NCBI GenBank assembly: GCA_964036155.1 | Contig: OZ038423.1 | Location: 76,895,249 to 76,959,248 of the forward strand | Length of the DNA stretch: 64,000 nucleotides | Direction of reading: 5' to 3' | Source of the DNA: Diploscapter coronatus | Taxonomy: Eukaryota; Nematoda; Chromadorea; Rhabditida; Rhabditidae | Shown here: positions 23,801 to 37,800 of the stretch, piece after piece | Layout of the letters: each line of letters starts with the position of its first letter | Numbering within the stretch: the stretch's first letter is position 1 | Notes under the pieces: model-generated | The model's database searches: none | The model's input: only the letters and a program-made list of their open reading frames with translations | What the model was told of the DNA's origin: nothing | Program-made: the position numbers and the translations under genes

Positions 23801-26800
23801 CAGATTGGACGAAGCTAGAAGTAGACCGATTAGAACAATGGACAAGGTAAACGTAACCTCATTTACCGGAATTTCCTAAAAATTTCATAGAAATTATAAT
23901 AAACCCTGATTCTATACCAACCCCATATTTAGGAGATTAGCAATGATCTATTAAACTCGCAAGTTTTATTCGTCACATGTTACCCATAAAAAGTGAATTT
24001 TGACAATCTTAAAAAGTCGAAAACTGATTCTAGAATTTTATTTATTTAAAATTTTCTGTTTATAATTTGTAAACTGAAAGATCGTGAAGAAATTTAAAAA
24101 CGAGTTTACAAATTAGCAAAAACTGACATACATTACCCAATACTCACTTCAATGTCTATGGTTTTTCCCTACTCTCATTTTTGTGCCGAATACTCGTGTT
24201 TTCTCAAGTCAGTAGATGATCGTTTATGTAATTTCCCAGCTTTCATTTTCGGAAGATGTGAAGAGAAACTAAAACCGTTAGCCAAAGTTGTAGGATTCGA
24301 AGAGGTCGAGTTGAAATTTATCTATAGAAAAATTTCGTCTATTTTCTTTTCGCAACTCTGTGATATATCCACAATAATCATACTCGAATAGAGGTAAAAT
24401 TAGAAGGAGAAAAATACTCATTTCACATATTTTCTAGTGCAGCATGTAACTGATAGACCTAGAACTTAAATTGACGTTCATGAGTTGTTTTTTCAACTTT
24501 CAAATTATTTCTGTCGACTAGTAATATTGGAATTCCCAAGTTGGTTTTACTTTCAACAATTTCATATAAGCCGACATTATCTTTTATTTTAGTGCATTTG
24601 AATAATTTGAAGCCCATCAGTGTAAGCTTCCTTCATATGCAAAATTCGAAACAATGTTTCCTATTCCTTAGGCTCATATATCAAATTCTCATTTTTTATT
24701 ATTCTTCCTTCAAAAATATTTGATTCAATTTCAATCAAGTCTAAATTAAGTTGAGTTACGGTTGAAACAAATTTCATTTCATTAGTTTTTCACTATCCAA
24801 TAATAAATTTTGAAAGATACACCATGACAAATAATTGGCAGTTTGCAGAATTTTAGTTTGTACAGACAAAATATCAGAAGAAAAAGACACAATTAAACAA
24901 AATAATTATAATGATGGCAAAATTAAACGATGTGCGCAAACAATTATAAATCGAATAATTTGATGCGAAAACGATGAAAAATTCACCCATGAATAGTCTA
25001 TTTTCAGTCTATCTAACCTTCGTATATATAATAATTTTATTTGAATCTGCAAGACTTGCACATTTAGTGAATGGATCACGCTTTAGTTTCAATTTGAGTG
25101 CTACTCCCGTGGTTAGAATTTTAGATAATTAGTCAATTTCGTTAGTTACTTTACTACTAATTCATTGACCCACGAAATACAGCTTAAAATTCATATCGTT
25201 GAATTGTAAAGATTTATCCAAATTTGTGCAATTCAATCATATCAGCCTGTTTCACAGTTGTAACGCTGTCGTGTTTCAGGTAATCGGTTTGATCGACTCT
25301 CTGCGGTTTTTCCAAGTCCAACTTTCACAAATGTTCTCACAAAACAGTTATCTTCAGAACTTCCATAATTGACATTTGAAAGGTTGATGAAACTGAGTTT
25401 TTCATGTTTTTTTTAATTGTTCATTATATCAAATGGACTACAAAGTCTGAATTCTTGTTTGCCATTTTCTAAATTTAGCCGGGGGAATTTACAGGTGTAA
25501 AATAGACTTGTGAAGATGTTTTAAGTCACGCCTACTTGAATTTCTTATATTTTCTCGCGACTTTTTGCAAATTGACAAACTCATTTCTGATCGAGCTTCC
25601 TGCCACATTTCCTCGGTCCTTTTTCTTCCAATTTTTCACTCGTTTTGCTAGATCCAGTAATTAAAATTGCCTAAAGGAGGGTCTTAGAGATGGACTAAAG
25701 GACAGAAAAGAATGGAATATCCTTCCAATATTAAAAATAGCTCTAAAACTGCCTGGAATATTTCGTTTAACTGTGATTTTTAAGGATGGAAATGGAAGTT
25801 GAACTCATTTTTACAGTTGTCTTCCGGGAATTTACCGCGATTTTCTGGTCTCAAAAAAGGCTAAATTTTAGAAGCTCTGCATTCATTCGAGTCCGCAAAA
25901 TTAATTTCGCGAATTTTTATGCACTCGTTTTTCTTTTTCATTTGAGTTCGAGTGTTTACCGATGTTTGGATGTTTTAGGCGCTATGCGCTATGTATTCAG
26001 ACATATGATCTGAGATTTCGGACAATCTTTGCTTGTTTGATGAAGTAAAGCACAGAACAGAAAATTTTCAAAACTAGATTCTTCGAAAGAAAACTTTCTT
26101 CATTCACATATCAAAATTTTGACTAGAATAGAATCCTTATCTTTCTAGAATTTTCTGAAATTCGCATTTTAGCGATTATAGCAATCTCTAATATTTGCTG
26201 GTAATACAGTCCATTTCTTCCCATGCTTTTATCGTAGGCTAACAAATTATCTAATTTACTCAAATCATCATTTTTGTGCATCATCATTGATCCTCTGCCA
26301 AACCTTTTTATCATCGCGTTGTCTCCCATCAGCCTATCATTCATATAGAATGCATAAGTGCAATGCAGAAGCATGAATTCATTGACGGTGTCATCTTCCC
26401 CTTTCTGACTTTTCCTGTCTAATTCCGTTCCCTCTCAATTTCGAATGCATTGTAGACATTGTCTCTCGTCATCGAATGTTAGAAACGCAGAGGAAAATGC
26501 CATTATTGAGCAAAGATTGTGAGAAGAGACGGTGGTCTTCAAACACTTCCGGGCCATTTCTAAGTATCTTTGCTCTCTACAAAATGTCGGCCTTGGGATT
26601 CCGGACTTGTTTTCCGAATCTGAATATTTTCTTCTTCTCTTAAAAATTATGCTCGATTTTTAGTATGGTGATGAGAGCGATAATCAAAACGCTTTTCCTT
26701 AAAATTTCCATAAAATTTTGTTTTTCATGAAGATTCATCTTTTTTCAGAATGAACAATGCTTTTGAGTATTTTCTATCCTTGTTCAGGACTAATTTCAGC

Positions 26801-29800
26801 TTGAGATAAAGAATCACGATTTTTGTTCTACTCTTCAAGCATTCCTTATTTTTCATCTCATCCTTATCATCAAAAATCCTTAGGTAAGCTAAGCAGTCGA
26901 ACATCTCTTGTCATAGAGCTGAAAATTTCTAGAGGTTCATAAAATAACTGCAGATATCAATAAGTTTTCCTTTGACTTTTGCACAAAATTCTTGTCATAT
27001 GCATATTTTCCTACGAATTATTTTCCATTTTCATATTTAATTAAAACCTCTTCTTCTCTGGAGGTGTTTTAGAAATCGATATTTATATTTTTCTATTCTA
27101 TATCTTCATACCATAATCAAATGAAAGAAATGGCGGTTCACATGAGTCAATATTACATGTTTCGAAATTTTCAAATTTTTTATTTTGCGAAAAAAAACCA
27201 TCGATATTTTCCAAGTGAAAATGAGTTTTTCTCGATATCATAATTAGACCCAAGTAGGTGGTACAATCGCATAGCCGAAACAGGTGCAAATTAGGGGGAA
27301 TGCGGTTATCTCTCATGCATTACAAAAATCCACTCGAAAATTCTGATATAACCCCCCGCTGCTTTCTGAGGCGCAAGACAATAATTTTTGAAAATTTCCT
27401 TCCTCTGCTCGTCTTCAATCGAATAAGTTGTTTATCGAAGCAATAGTTTCAAGTTTCATTAAGATTTTCTTTAGGAACTTTCTAGTTTCCATAAAAATTC
27501 GTTCAACGTCTCAAAATGCGGGGGACACTCATCAGAATACAGCGATTTTGCCGATATTCCTCGAATATGAAATGTGTTCTGGTTCGGGCGATTTTTTCTG
27601 CTCTATTCCAAGTTTATGAGTTTCTTCATAAACTCCCATTTCGAGTTTTACCGAGAATTTAGCTCAATGTTTACCATTTGTAGAAAGATCAAGGGTTGCT
27701 TCTAACTTTGTTTTTAAAATTTATTATGTCTTTGTTGAAGCAGCAGAAATTTTTATAACGTATTTTTCTGCTCAATAAAATTCTAAACATTTCCCAAAAT
27801 TGCATAAAACCTAATGGAGATTTTCCGGGTTTCCTCGGAGTTTTTGCCTTCATTCCTTGAATTGAGACGCGAACAAAGTGCAGGCGAGAATGCGTAAAAA
27901 TTGACAATAATTCAGATTTCATATATTAAAACTCTCGGGTTCTTCATTTTTTCTCCATAAGATTAAAATTTTAGTAAAATGACTAAAAATATTAATGTAC
28001 CACCTTAATCCTTGAAAAATGACCTAATCGAGCTAAAAGGATTTATCCTGATTTCTCAGAGACGCTTAGCAAAATTGAATCAATCTAAAAACATTTGTTT
28101 TCGACCCCCATAAAATTCTCGTTCAGAGACACAGAGTTCATCCTCTTTGATATCTTCGAAGGATTTGAGAATCAGCTTTCTGTCAACATTTCCCCGATAA
28201 TTTCAAACGCTTCTGCGAATTAGCGTCGTATGAAGTGTCTGCTTAGTTTCCGTTTTCAGCAGGAACTTCCGTATTTCAATTATCATATCAATTTTTCTAG
28301 CATTAGTAAAATCCTCCTTCAAATAAGGATGCCAATTAATTAATGATGCAAATATTAGCCGCATTTATATTTTTGCTTTTGATGAAGTTAGATGCACAGA
28401 ACTTTGGAGCTTCAAATTTATTTGAAGCTGATGTTTGTTTATTTTTGTTAGATACAAATGAAATTTAAAAATTTTCGAGTAGAGTATTTGAATGGCGCGG
28501 AAACAAGCAAATTTTTCAAAATTTACGTTCTCGGAAAACAAAATAAGTTGTACTTCTAGGACAATAAGGTCCTTCATCTGTGCGTGGGTGAGGTACTAAT
28601 TGTAAAATTAAGAACGTCTGGATAGCATTTTTTCGAAGTTGACGTGATTTTTGAAACCTGAAATAGAAAAGGATCGTATCTAATTTTTGAACTATTACTT
28701 CCTGCATCTTGCTATAAAGTGCTACTTTAAAGCCGAACCTATAGGTTTTTTTTGTGAATTTTTGAAATTAAAAATTTAAAAATTTAATCTAATCAATGAT
28801 GGACAACTTTTTGAGACTCAATATTTTGAGCATATTCCAAGGAATGAACTCGAGTCGTTGTCTTTTCTAATCCTTCCTGGCTTTACAAATGTGTTACTCG
28901 ACTTGTAAAATTTCTTTGTCGATATGCACTTTAAAGAAAAAACTTCGTTTTCAATAACCTTCAAAATTAGATCACAAAATTACGAGCATGTAAAGTAGGA
29001 ATATATTTGGTTTCCTTCATGTTTCACTTCTTATTCTGTAATTTACTTCTATCTTTTGGACATCAAAAGTGACCATAAAACAGGGCGCTTGTTCACGAAA
29101 CAATTGAATTTGTGAACGCGGAAATTATATTATAGCAATTTATTGGAGCTCGAAAGATATTTCTTTTCTTTTAGTCTTAGAAACATTGGTGGCCCATTTT
29201 GACGTTGTTTTCAAGATCAGTCTCTAAAATATGCATTTGGATTTTGCTGTTGCTAAAATTTGCACACGCCAAGTCTGCTAAAATTTATGATGTCCATTAA
29301 TTTGGAGTTTGTTCTGCGATTTAAAATCACGATTCTTCAAATCTAGTTTCACCTCATAAAATCCGGAGGTTTACCTTCAGACTCGGCGAATTTTCATAAA
29401 TTTTCGATGGCAGAAGATAAGCATTTGTCAATCATTTTTCGTTACTTTTTGAACATTACCGAAAATCTCCAGGGAATCAGACCTACTGAACATTTGCAAA
29501 AGGTTTATCCGTTTAAACCTCATTTTGCATTTTTGAAGTTGACAGAATTTCAACAGCAACATATCGTTCTGTTGTTTTGTTCATCCTACAAACTCCGGGA
29601 AATGTTGCTCAATATTTTGACCTTTATAGTTTCGTAACTTGAAAACTTGCCTAAACTTCAAACAACAACCGAAATAGCCATTTTTAATTGAAATATTGCA
29701 TTATCTGATTTTCATGCATTGCGTAATAAGTACAGTAGTTTATTAGGTTTTGATTTTTACGCTCATGCATATATGCATTGGACTATTCTTCTAGGTCCTA

Positions 29801-32800
29801 ATTTACCACGCATATTTGATTCTTCCCAATCCCTCAGTAAATAGTGACGTATTATTTTGGATTTCCGAGTTTTCTGCGACTCCTTATCTGCGTGACTTTT
29901 TCATAGACTAATTAGATTCCTGGAAAGTTAATTTTTCTAAGTCAGCTAATTAGAATTTATTCAACTTATGTGCTTTTCTGACAAAATATACCCGAATCAG
30001 ACCTAAGCAGTGCTCAAACCGTACTTACCGTGCGCGTATCCGCTTAAGCCAAAAATTCTTGCCAAAATCGCTGTGTACCTCCTTATGTATCAATCTTCTA
30101 TAGGAAAATTTTTATTTAGATATCCTCCCTTTCCTACAATTTCTCATCCTGGCTGAAAGTCTGCCTCGGTTTGATCCAAATCAACATCTTCTAAAGATAT
30201 CTGTTCAAAATACGTTAGGGATAGCTCCCAAAGATTTCGAAGAACACTTTCAATTTTTAATTATTTTCTGAATTTTTGCCTAAAGTTTTCTTTCAATAGT
30301 CAGACTCGCAAATAATTTATGCGCAAAATTTAATTGCAGAGACAATAATTTACTATATGCATTCTAAATTTCTCGATCTTCGGTCGACAGAAAATATACA
30401 TACATTTTAGTAAATTCGGACTTTATGCTAATTATTGTATAGAATAGAAAACGAGGGAGAGCCATGAGTGCTACGATGACGTTTATAATTTTCTTTAATT
30501 ATTCATCGTTCTTGTGTGTGCTTCTTTACATTGCGTAGGCCTGAATTTTCGCGCTTAAGGGGAAAGATAAATCTGTAGGTAATTGCTCGAATTGCTAGCA
30601 GAAATTCGACCGACTAGATCGATTTCGTTGATAACCGGGAGTTGACTTTTAATTGTGCCTTGCACGATTTCCGTGCAATGTACAAAAATTAAAGATGACC
30701 GTTATTTTTAGAATACATTTGTTAAAAATGAACCTTAACGATCGCGAGTGTCAAGTTTCGAAAAGTAGTACTTTTCTTCGATAAAATATGACTTTCTTCC
30801 CCGTCCTAGTGAGCTATCCAATTTCATCATTACGTGAGTGAGCAATCCAATTTATCACTATTTTGTTCGCGAATTTTGAAATTTGTAAACTATCATGTTG
30901 TAATATGGATTCGAATTTTTGCCACATTGCAAAGGACTTCCTCTATGGAATTTATGCGTTTTGCTAAATTAATTAGTCATTTGGAAAGACTATGCCAAAA
31001 ATGTGTATGTAGCTATTTACTAGTTCGAACATCAAAACATAGTTTTAACGAGAAAATTCCCCTTCTTAGACATAAGACAAGACATATACATTTCGGCATT
31101 TTCAGACTGGGGACTGGGCCTCTAGTTTCACGAGGCGAATTGCCTATATTTTGAACTCTTCATCATGGATGTCTCATTTTCCTCATACAAAAACCACATT
31201 TATATTTAAACTCGATCAAACTAAAATCTGGAATATACATTCACAACCTCAAAGTAGACCTTCATTAGTTTTGTACGAGTCTCTAAGAATCTAAATATTT
31301 CCATCTGAAGTTATGAGTTTCTCAGAAACAATTTCAGATTTTTCAGGGTGCTCTTCTCACTTCGAAAATCTCCACGTATTTTTAAATTTTTACATGTGTG
31401 AGACAGTAATTAAAATTTTTAAATAGCCTTAATTATTTTGAATTAAATCTGGATTTTCCGTCTAAAAGTTCACTTTTAATTGAAGTCGAACATTTTTTAT
31501 CAAATTCAAATATAAACTCGAGCGAACATGTGCCTGATCTAGAATATTCGGCGAAATACATTCGATAAATTTTATTCTTATTCTTTACTCGAGATTCCTT
31601 TTGGCTTGTCGGTTTTATAAGTGGACTTTCGGGGGTCACGCGCAGGTGAAATAATGCAGCTTTTTGACTTAGAAATTAAATGGTTTGATTTCCTTAGCAA
31701 CTACGATAATTTCCTTCTACTATGAGAGTGTTATTGCTAAAAATTCAAATTCTTGTGTCTGAGCTCTAAATTTTATTTGAATTTGGGGGAAATCAACTAA
31801 CTAAAAACTCTTCGATTAAGTATTCTAATTGGGAACTAAAAACCAATAAATGTGCGAATAAGCTCTATAAAAACGATATTCTCGCAAAATGAGTATTTCA
31901 TTGGGTCATAGATTAAATTATCGGTAATGAAATTTTAGGAAAACAACTCTTTATCCCGGGTTTTCGGTCGTACAAACAATGTTTGCTCATTTTCTATTAA
32001 CCTTATTTGTGAATGACATTCTAGCACGATAATTTTAGTTTAACATGAAATTTAGCAATTTTTGCTAACTGCGAAAACAATATTATCTGCTCATTTAAAA
32101 AAATTTTTTGCTTATGTGTTTTGTTAATTTGGTATATCTAGGGATCGCAAATGGTTTTGCACTGTTTACAATTTTCGGGAATTTTCTACTCTAAGTAATC
32201 AAATGCGATATATCTAATATATCCACGAAGAAAAATAAAATACAAACAATTCTAGCCGAAAAGTGCCACCAGAATCAACCAGGAAAATGAACACGAGTCC
32301 GTGATATAAAACGCCCGCGCGCACTTCCCGACAAGACTTTCGGGCGAACAGCCATTTCTATGAATTGTTCATCGATTCTAATAGTGATCTTTCGTGAACA
32401 CCAACTTTCAAGGGGATTTGCTTTTCCTATTTTGGGCTTTTAATGGCAACTTTTTGAGCGAAAGGAAAACATGCAAAGGGACGGAGTTCGTGGTTCCTAG
32501 GTACATAACTTTTATAAATTTTCATGGCATATTTACCGAAACATCCGAACTCCCGCATCACACATCACTGAGTCAGAATTCATAGTGAAAATGAACTGAA
32601 AAAGACTGACTCGAAATATCCCCCGAAAAACAAACCAAATGCCTCAATACTCAATTGCTGAGCTCGCATAATTGACGCTCTATCAAAACAAAATCCGAGC
32701 CCTGCGCATCCGAAGAATGGAATCTTTTCCAGAAGATCTATTTTTGCCATGATACTTTCTCCTTTAGAGCATCCGATAAGTTCTTGGAATTCATAAATTG

Positions 32801-34837
32801 GCATGCATACTTCGCCGACACTATTTCTGGTTAATGATATTTAATTTAGTATGAAATTAGAGAACTTTGATTAGCTAATAGTTTTTAGGAAATCTAAATC
32901 AGAATTGTATTTTTCGTGTCAAACTCAGCTATTTTTCCCTAACTTGGTCATTTCATACTTGCATTCCTATATGGCTTCATCTAAGATTCAAATATCTTCA
33001 CTAATCTTCACTATATCCATTACTTCAAGCAAGTGCGTGCATCTGTTTTCGTTATCCGTGAAAATTCAGTAATCCGATCCGGGTTCCACTTTCAGTTAAT
33101 GGTAAAAAATGAATAATGGCTAAATTTATTTCAGTCTAAGATGTCCTAATCTTGATTGTACCCGATCATGAGCATCTATTCTATTGAGCAAGTTATTTTA
33201 ATTTTAGAACGGGATTTATCCTTGGCACATTGAAATTCTACATAGGGTATTCAATCAGTGGCATTTCGAATTTTAAGAATCCAACTATATACAAGTTCAT
33301 GTAGTTGTTCATTAAATAGGATTAGTATGTCAATGAGCCATATTTGTACCAGAAGACGTAAATAGGCTGATATTAACAATTTTTCATCGATAATGTAGGC
33401 TAAAGTCAAGGGATTAACTCGATGAGCTTTATGGGGATTTTGATAATCTCTTTCTGATCTCACACATAGTGTGAAATGAGCCCTCCGCTTACCATTTATA
33501 GATCACATATTTTTTTGACATTTCAACACGCTATTTGGGCGTTTTGTCCTACGATTACCTAATACTCATCATCATCGTTAACTTTCCATTATGAGTTGTT
33601 TCAGGCAACATATTTTTATCAGCAAAAATTAGGTCCATTTTGATCGCTTTGGCTGCTCTTTGAATCTAATACTGAATTTGTATCGTGCTAAAATCTTTCG
33701 CAAAGAAAAACTTGAATACTGTATTGACGAAAGAAATGCACTTAGTTTTTCCCAGTAGATATTTGGACTCGTATATAACTAAAAATGGCCATTAATTTTG
33801 GCTCCTGTAATTAGTAATATTCGATGAGCTTCCCCATCACATTCATAATTATCTCGCATTTTTCTGTCATTATTTATGCGCTATTACAAATGATGTAAAT
33901 GTGCAACCCTTGCAAATAGATTTTTGACAGAAAAGACTAGGGACAACCGCCATGCCATGCCCATGATTAATAGGGTTAAAGCTCACGATGTCCATATAAA
34001 TTTCAATTATCTAATCAGACATCACAAAATATGCCTGAATTCTTTCGAAAATTTCATGCTCATCTGGTTTCTTAACGTGTAAATACTGATCATCCCTGGG
34101 ATATTTTTTGTTTTCAGCCTTTGAAAATTAATATATTTTGATGAAAATAAGTGAATTTGATAGTGTGCGAAGACCGACGCCAAAATGACAAAAAACACGC
34201 ATAAAGTTGGGTAGCTTTAGGCTGAAACTAGACGTTTCTTAAAGACCTAATCATTGAACAAAATAGCCTCCTCAGGGGAATTTATTTTAGAGAGGAAGAG
34301 TGGTTTAAAGAAGCGGAAAAATTGAGAGATAATTTGAAAGTCAGAGATGGAAAGATGTAGAAAATTTAGGTAAAGAGAGTTTTGGATACTTAATTTTTCC
34401 GTATTTGTTCGTTTTACTCGTTTTTCGTCTAATTAGTTTCAATTCCTGCTGCTATTTGATATTTCGCATTATTCCATGCATCTTCATTTTTGCCTTCCAA
34501 ATTTCGCATCGTCTACTCCGTCCAAAGTGTCATCTCCGTTGCTTCCGTTTTGGAAATTCTCAAAATTTCTTCAAACTCTAAGAATTTGAATAATTTCTAC
34601 TACCCTGAAAGATAATGAACAATAAGAACGCCTACTTTCACTCTTGTGAACTTTAAAAATGCGGATCTTAATCTTCATCATGTAGGTTAGAAGAACCTGA
34701 GGGAATTTTCTATATAAGTAGAGTTGAATGAGATACAAAATCCCTCTCAACATGCCATTTTCACACAAACGTGTGTTATTTCAAGTGAATTTAGGGGTTC
34801 AATAAGTTTCGATTTCAATGTTAAAAATTTCAGAGCG
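23801..34837. other. 11 kb AT-rich stretch without a supported gene
   Basis: ORFs here are short, AT-rich and not linked by coherent splice sites. A polyadenylation-type aataaa at about 23898 probably belongs to the cysteine synthase gene. Two spots differ from the background: a Met-rich ORF with basic cleavage-like sites at 26123-26374 (minus) and a GC-rich patch behind a TATA-like sequence at about 32300-32350. Much of the stretch may be distal regulatory DNA of the GPCR gene to the right. I recognised no tRNA, rRNA or microRNA. Confidence 0.5.
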
Positions 34838-37800
34838 ATGAGCATTTTATCGAATAGCAGTACATCTACAATGGACAGTCTGAATGCTACGAGTAATTTC
34901 ACGCAGGTTCAGAAAATGAGGTAATTAATGACTTTTTGTCGGATAACGACTAAATTAGACTTTCACTCATTTTATTGCTCAAAATGAGCATTGGTTCCAG
35001 GCGAGCCCAACGCCAATCAGCCCCTGATCCATTCACAATGGCCATGCAGCAAATCGTCGTGATGACAGTGGCAGCTATTGGCAATTTCTTCCTTATTTTT
35101 GTTATCGTCAGAGGCAACCGAATTTGTCGAAGGCGGATTTCACCAGTTCAGGTATGCAGTTGCGCTCCCTCTTTTCAAAGAGTAACTAAAAGCAGTGAGG
35201 GTACTATGCCACTTTGCGAATCGGGTCTCGGGCAAGCGTGGTCACGCAGCAGTCGAAAAAGATGTAGAGTATAATTGATTGCATCGATGCTACAACTGAT
35301 CTCGCCACTGCTCTGTACCGATTTTCTGATTCCTTCGCATTTTTTCTGTTCATTTGTTGGAATCGATGAATAGAAACAGCGCGATCTACTGTTTTGTCTA
35401 GCGTCATTATGCATTCCTTCTTCCTGCGATTTTGAAAAGAGCGGACGCATGTGGTATGTATTTTTTCTGGGAAGTAAGCAGTAAAATAATGTTTATCATA
35501 AATTTCAGCATGAATACAAGTATACAAGCTAGTGATAAGGAAAGAAATATTTCAAATTTTCAGCTATTGCTGCTCCACACCTGCACAGCAGACTTGCTTT
35601 TCGCATTTCTCACTCTTGGCACCGAAGCTGCCAACCTTGTGAGTAGTTCTCCAAGAATGCTAACAATCCAGTCAATTTGAAGATCACCTTTCCACGATAT
35701 TTCGGCAGCGACTTGATCTGCAAGTTGATGCGATATGGGCAGATGTTTCCGATGTATGCCAGTCCATTTCTACTGGTCGCCATTTCTGCTGATCGATACC
35801 AGGCATCTAAATCTAAAATTTTCTAATCTTGATAAAAGTTGACAAATTTCAAGAAAGAAGCATTAATCTTTTCTCTGAATTTCGCAATAAGTAAGCACAT
35901 GACTTCTATTATTTCGAACTGAGACATTCATCCAATTAACTATAATTCATTTGTTCCAGGCGATTTGCCGTCCTCTGGCGAATTTCCGCTCGTCTCGCTA
36001 CCGTCGACCGAATGCGTTGGCAGCAGTCGCCTGGTTGGCAGCTCTGCTCATTTCGATTCCCAATTTGTTTGTTTGGCACAAGTTAGACTTTCTTGTTTAT
36101 TTTTAGAAAGTTGCAATTATTTGAAACATCTATAATTTTACGCAGCTTCTTTTTGATGAGTATTCCTTATGAATGGTGATGTTGATTCTAAAATAGCAGT
36201 TTTAAGCTTATAATAAGGGATGCCACACTTGGCATAAATTAGCGCGAGACTTGCAATTATTCGAGGGTACTTTGACCTTTTCTAATAACATCTCGGCATA
36301 GATGAAAATTTGTGCAGGAATTATGGAACAACACGTGTCCGTTTCTGCAGGGACTTCTGGAATTGTAAAAATGACAATGGAAAACATGAAACGCTAATCC
36401 TTCATCTGCAAAACACTGAAAATGGAAAATAATGGAGCTTTTAGAAATCGCGGAATGTGCACCTCGATTTTCGGCATCACTCCGAGCATCGCGAAGAGTT
36501 TCTACGTCATGAAGTTCAGCATCATCGCCTGGGTGCTGCCCTCGATTTTTGCCACTTGTAAGAATTTTTCATTGCATTTCTTTAACATTGAAGAAAATCG
36601 ACTTTTTTGTTATTTGAAAATAGCGTGATGTCATGAACGAGACAAACGAACATATACAAAATAGTGTAGTAGATGGTAGGTAAAGCATATTTTCTCATTT
36701 TTCCCAATGTCTTGTGTCATGATGTCATGCGGTTTACGGACTGCCATTTTGCCAAATTATGACATAGAAGTTCAAACTTTTCAGATTTCTACTTCTGCGT
36801 CTGCAGAGCAGTCTGGGCTTCATCATCAAAACCTAAGGATTTCCTGAAACCTTCTACTTTCGAAACGGAGGGAAAGTAAGGAATTTTCAATTCTCCTCTC
36901 TTATGAACGAAAAATTCAAGGTTCAGTGAGACGACAAAAAACTACATCAATCGGCTGAGGAATCGTTCGTGTGGATTTCGAAGGCAGAGCTCGGAATTTG
37001 ATAGGAAACGGGTTCAGACAGGTATGAATTGTGAAGAAAGTGGTCACTTTATCAAATTTATCAACAAAAAAACCCAACATCTTTGGGAAAAATAAATTTG
37101 ATCTTTTAGTCCGTCTCACAGCCTGTATTGTGACCTGCAACTTCTTTCTATGGATGCCATTTTGCGTGCTCAACTTCATTCAGGCTCTATTCCCATACTA
37201 CCTAAGTAAGCCTTTAATCTTTTTCCCAAAATAGCTCATGAAGTTCCAGACCCATTCATAATCACCTACGGCATGTTGTTGGGAAATCTGAATTCCTGCT
37301 TCAACCCCTGGATCTACATTCTATTCAACGGGAGACACGCTATCAAGGCGATTTTCGGCAAAATGGCCAGATCTACTACTGGTTAGTAGATATTTCTTTC
37401 ACAGGGAATTACCCCTCTTCCAACTATCTAAATGTGGTATAAAATTTCACTAGAGTTAAAAATAGTTCAAATGCATCTTCTTTGATGCTTGAGGATAACT
37501 AAATCCACTTGGCTACGATTTGCCGCTCGATATCATCACACCGAAAATTTTTGTTGAAGAACTCACCTATCCTTGCAAAATCTAGCATCTTACTTTATAT
37601 TCAAACTTATTAGATATTCCCCCAATGAGTTCATGCTTCTTTTCCCCTCGCACTATCCTTGGTTCAAAAGCACGAAGACTAAATATCGTCAGTTGGTGAA
37701 TTGCAGTCCGTATTGCAGGCTGCCCTCCCGCGGTACATCCCGTCTATCTCGCTCGAGGCGTCTTCAAACAACCACCTGCTCCAATCGTGTCTGATTCAAG

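Noticed and set aside
32318..32345. Hairpin cccgacaagactttcggg as a histone 3' stem-loop
   Set aside because: Sequence and loop do not match the histone stem-loop consensus and no histone ORF is nearby.
23801..34837. tRNA or rRNA genes in the gene-poor stretch
   Set aside because: Read for A- and B-box pairs and rRNA core strings; none was convincing.
36391..36441. Alternative GC donor at gctaat for the GPCR extracellular loop 2 junction
   Set aside because: A GT donor at 36365 with an acceptor at 36437 keeps the frame, so a GC donor is not required there and it was left out of the count.
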